Assembly (NCBI RefSeq): GCF_047872805.1
Contig: NZ_JBLQUK010000018.1
Span: 1-13,505, forward strand
DNA: 13,505 nucleotides
Origin: Erythrobacter sp047872805
GTDB taxonomy: Bacteria; Pseudomonadota; Alphaproteobacteria; Sphingomonadales; Sphingomonadaceae
Direction of reading: 5' to 3'
Shown: one piece after another, positions 13,429-13,505 of the stretch
Position numbering within the stretch: position 1 is the stretch's first letter
Layout of the letters: every line of letters begins with the position of its first letter
The notes under the pieces: generated by a model
What the model saw: the letters and a program-made list of their open reading frames with translations, nothing else
Database searches by the model: none
What the model was told of the DNA's origin: nothing
Translations under genes and position numbers: made by a program

Positions 13429-13505
13429 TGAACCGCCCCGGGATTGCCGGAGGCTCCAACTCTTGAGTAGATGGAGTCCTTATGAGCAAGACAACGAACA
13501 AGTTT
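13429..13505 (+). mobile_element. Left end of an apparent IS3-family insertion sequence (truncated by the window)
   Basis: The left boundary is placed at TGAACCGCCCCGGG (13429 onward). TG is the usual IS3-family terminus, and the GC-rich inverted-repeat-like stretch TGAACCGCCCCGGGATTGCC resembles ends I know from IS3-family elements. It precedes an orfA start by about 50 bases, as is normal. The right end, the second reading frame and the target duplication lie outside the window. A 3-4 base duplication would be expected from the ACAT just before the boundary. Confidence 0.65.
13482..13505 (+). CDS. IS3-family transposase OrfA, first 8 codons only
   Basis: The visible codons give MSKTTNKF, which matches the way a common IS3-family OrfA (helix-turn-helix subunit of a frameshifted OrfAB transposase) begins. 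GGAG is 5 bases upstream of the ATG. Only the first 8 residues are in the window, so the family call depends on this short match together with the IS-end sequence upstream. Confidence 0.6.

Noticed and set aside
1..13505. CRISPR array or defence/toxin-antitoxin system
   Set aside because: No regularly spaced repeats and no Cas, nuclease, toxin or antitoxin-like proteins were seen. Apart from the right end, the genes are recognisable core functions or small secreted proteins.

Overview
This is a GC-rich, gene-dense chromosomal window. It most resembles an alphaproteobacterium of the Sphingomonadales (Erythrobacteraceae or Sphingomonadaceae-like). The reasons are the hisC-tyrC pair (described as an operon in Zymomonas), a divergent metX-metW pair, an ftsE-ftsX-ydcF-plsC string facing a DUF3426 zinc-ribbon membrane protein, and a palindromic intergenic repeat built on CTTCGACAAGCTC that is common in sphingomonad genomes. 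Genus assignment is inference from remembered gene order and protein style.

Layout. Positions 1-68 hold the rho-independent terminator of an unseen plus-strand gene. It faces the end of a bifunctional class A penicillin-binding protein (69-2330, minus). Next come msrB (methionine sulfoxide reductase B), a glutathione S-transferase and a small secreted protein of unknown function, all on the minus strand, and a VOC/glyoxalase-fold protein on the plus strand. From 4588 to 8430 is an amino-acid block: metX-metW (minus, 4-base ATGA overlap) makes O-acyl-homoserine for methionine, and hisC-tyrC (plus, 4-base overlap) serves histidine, tyrosine and phenylalanine synthesis. The gap between the two divergent operons carries a pair of inverted REP-like palindromes.

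From 8439 to 11412 is a minus-strand envelope operon in the order ftsE, ftsX, ydcF-like, plsC-like, with overlaps or gaps of only a few bases. It links the divisome ABC complex that controls peptidoglycan hydrolases to a DUF218 envelope protein and a lysophosphatidate acyltransferase. Divergent from it is a single-pass membrane protein with an N-terminal CxxC-CxxC zinc ribbon and a C-terminal DUF3426-like domain. Its 3' end overlaps by 4 bases a convergent small secreted-protein gene.

The right end changes character. A complete tRNA-Leu(GAG) with encoded CCA is followed at once by a cluster of short direct and inverted repeats that looks like the attachment/arm-site region of an integrated element. 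Then comes the first ~20 codons of an AlpA-type (excisionase-like) regulator, cut off by the left end of an apparent IS3-family insertion sequence whose orfA begins 24 bases before the window ends. This tRNA / att-like / alpA / IS junction is the accessory boundary and the part most worth following up. The rest looks like ordinary, well-conserved core genome, and I see no convincing undescribed multi-gene system in it.
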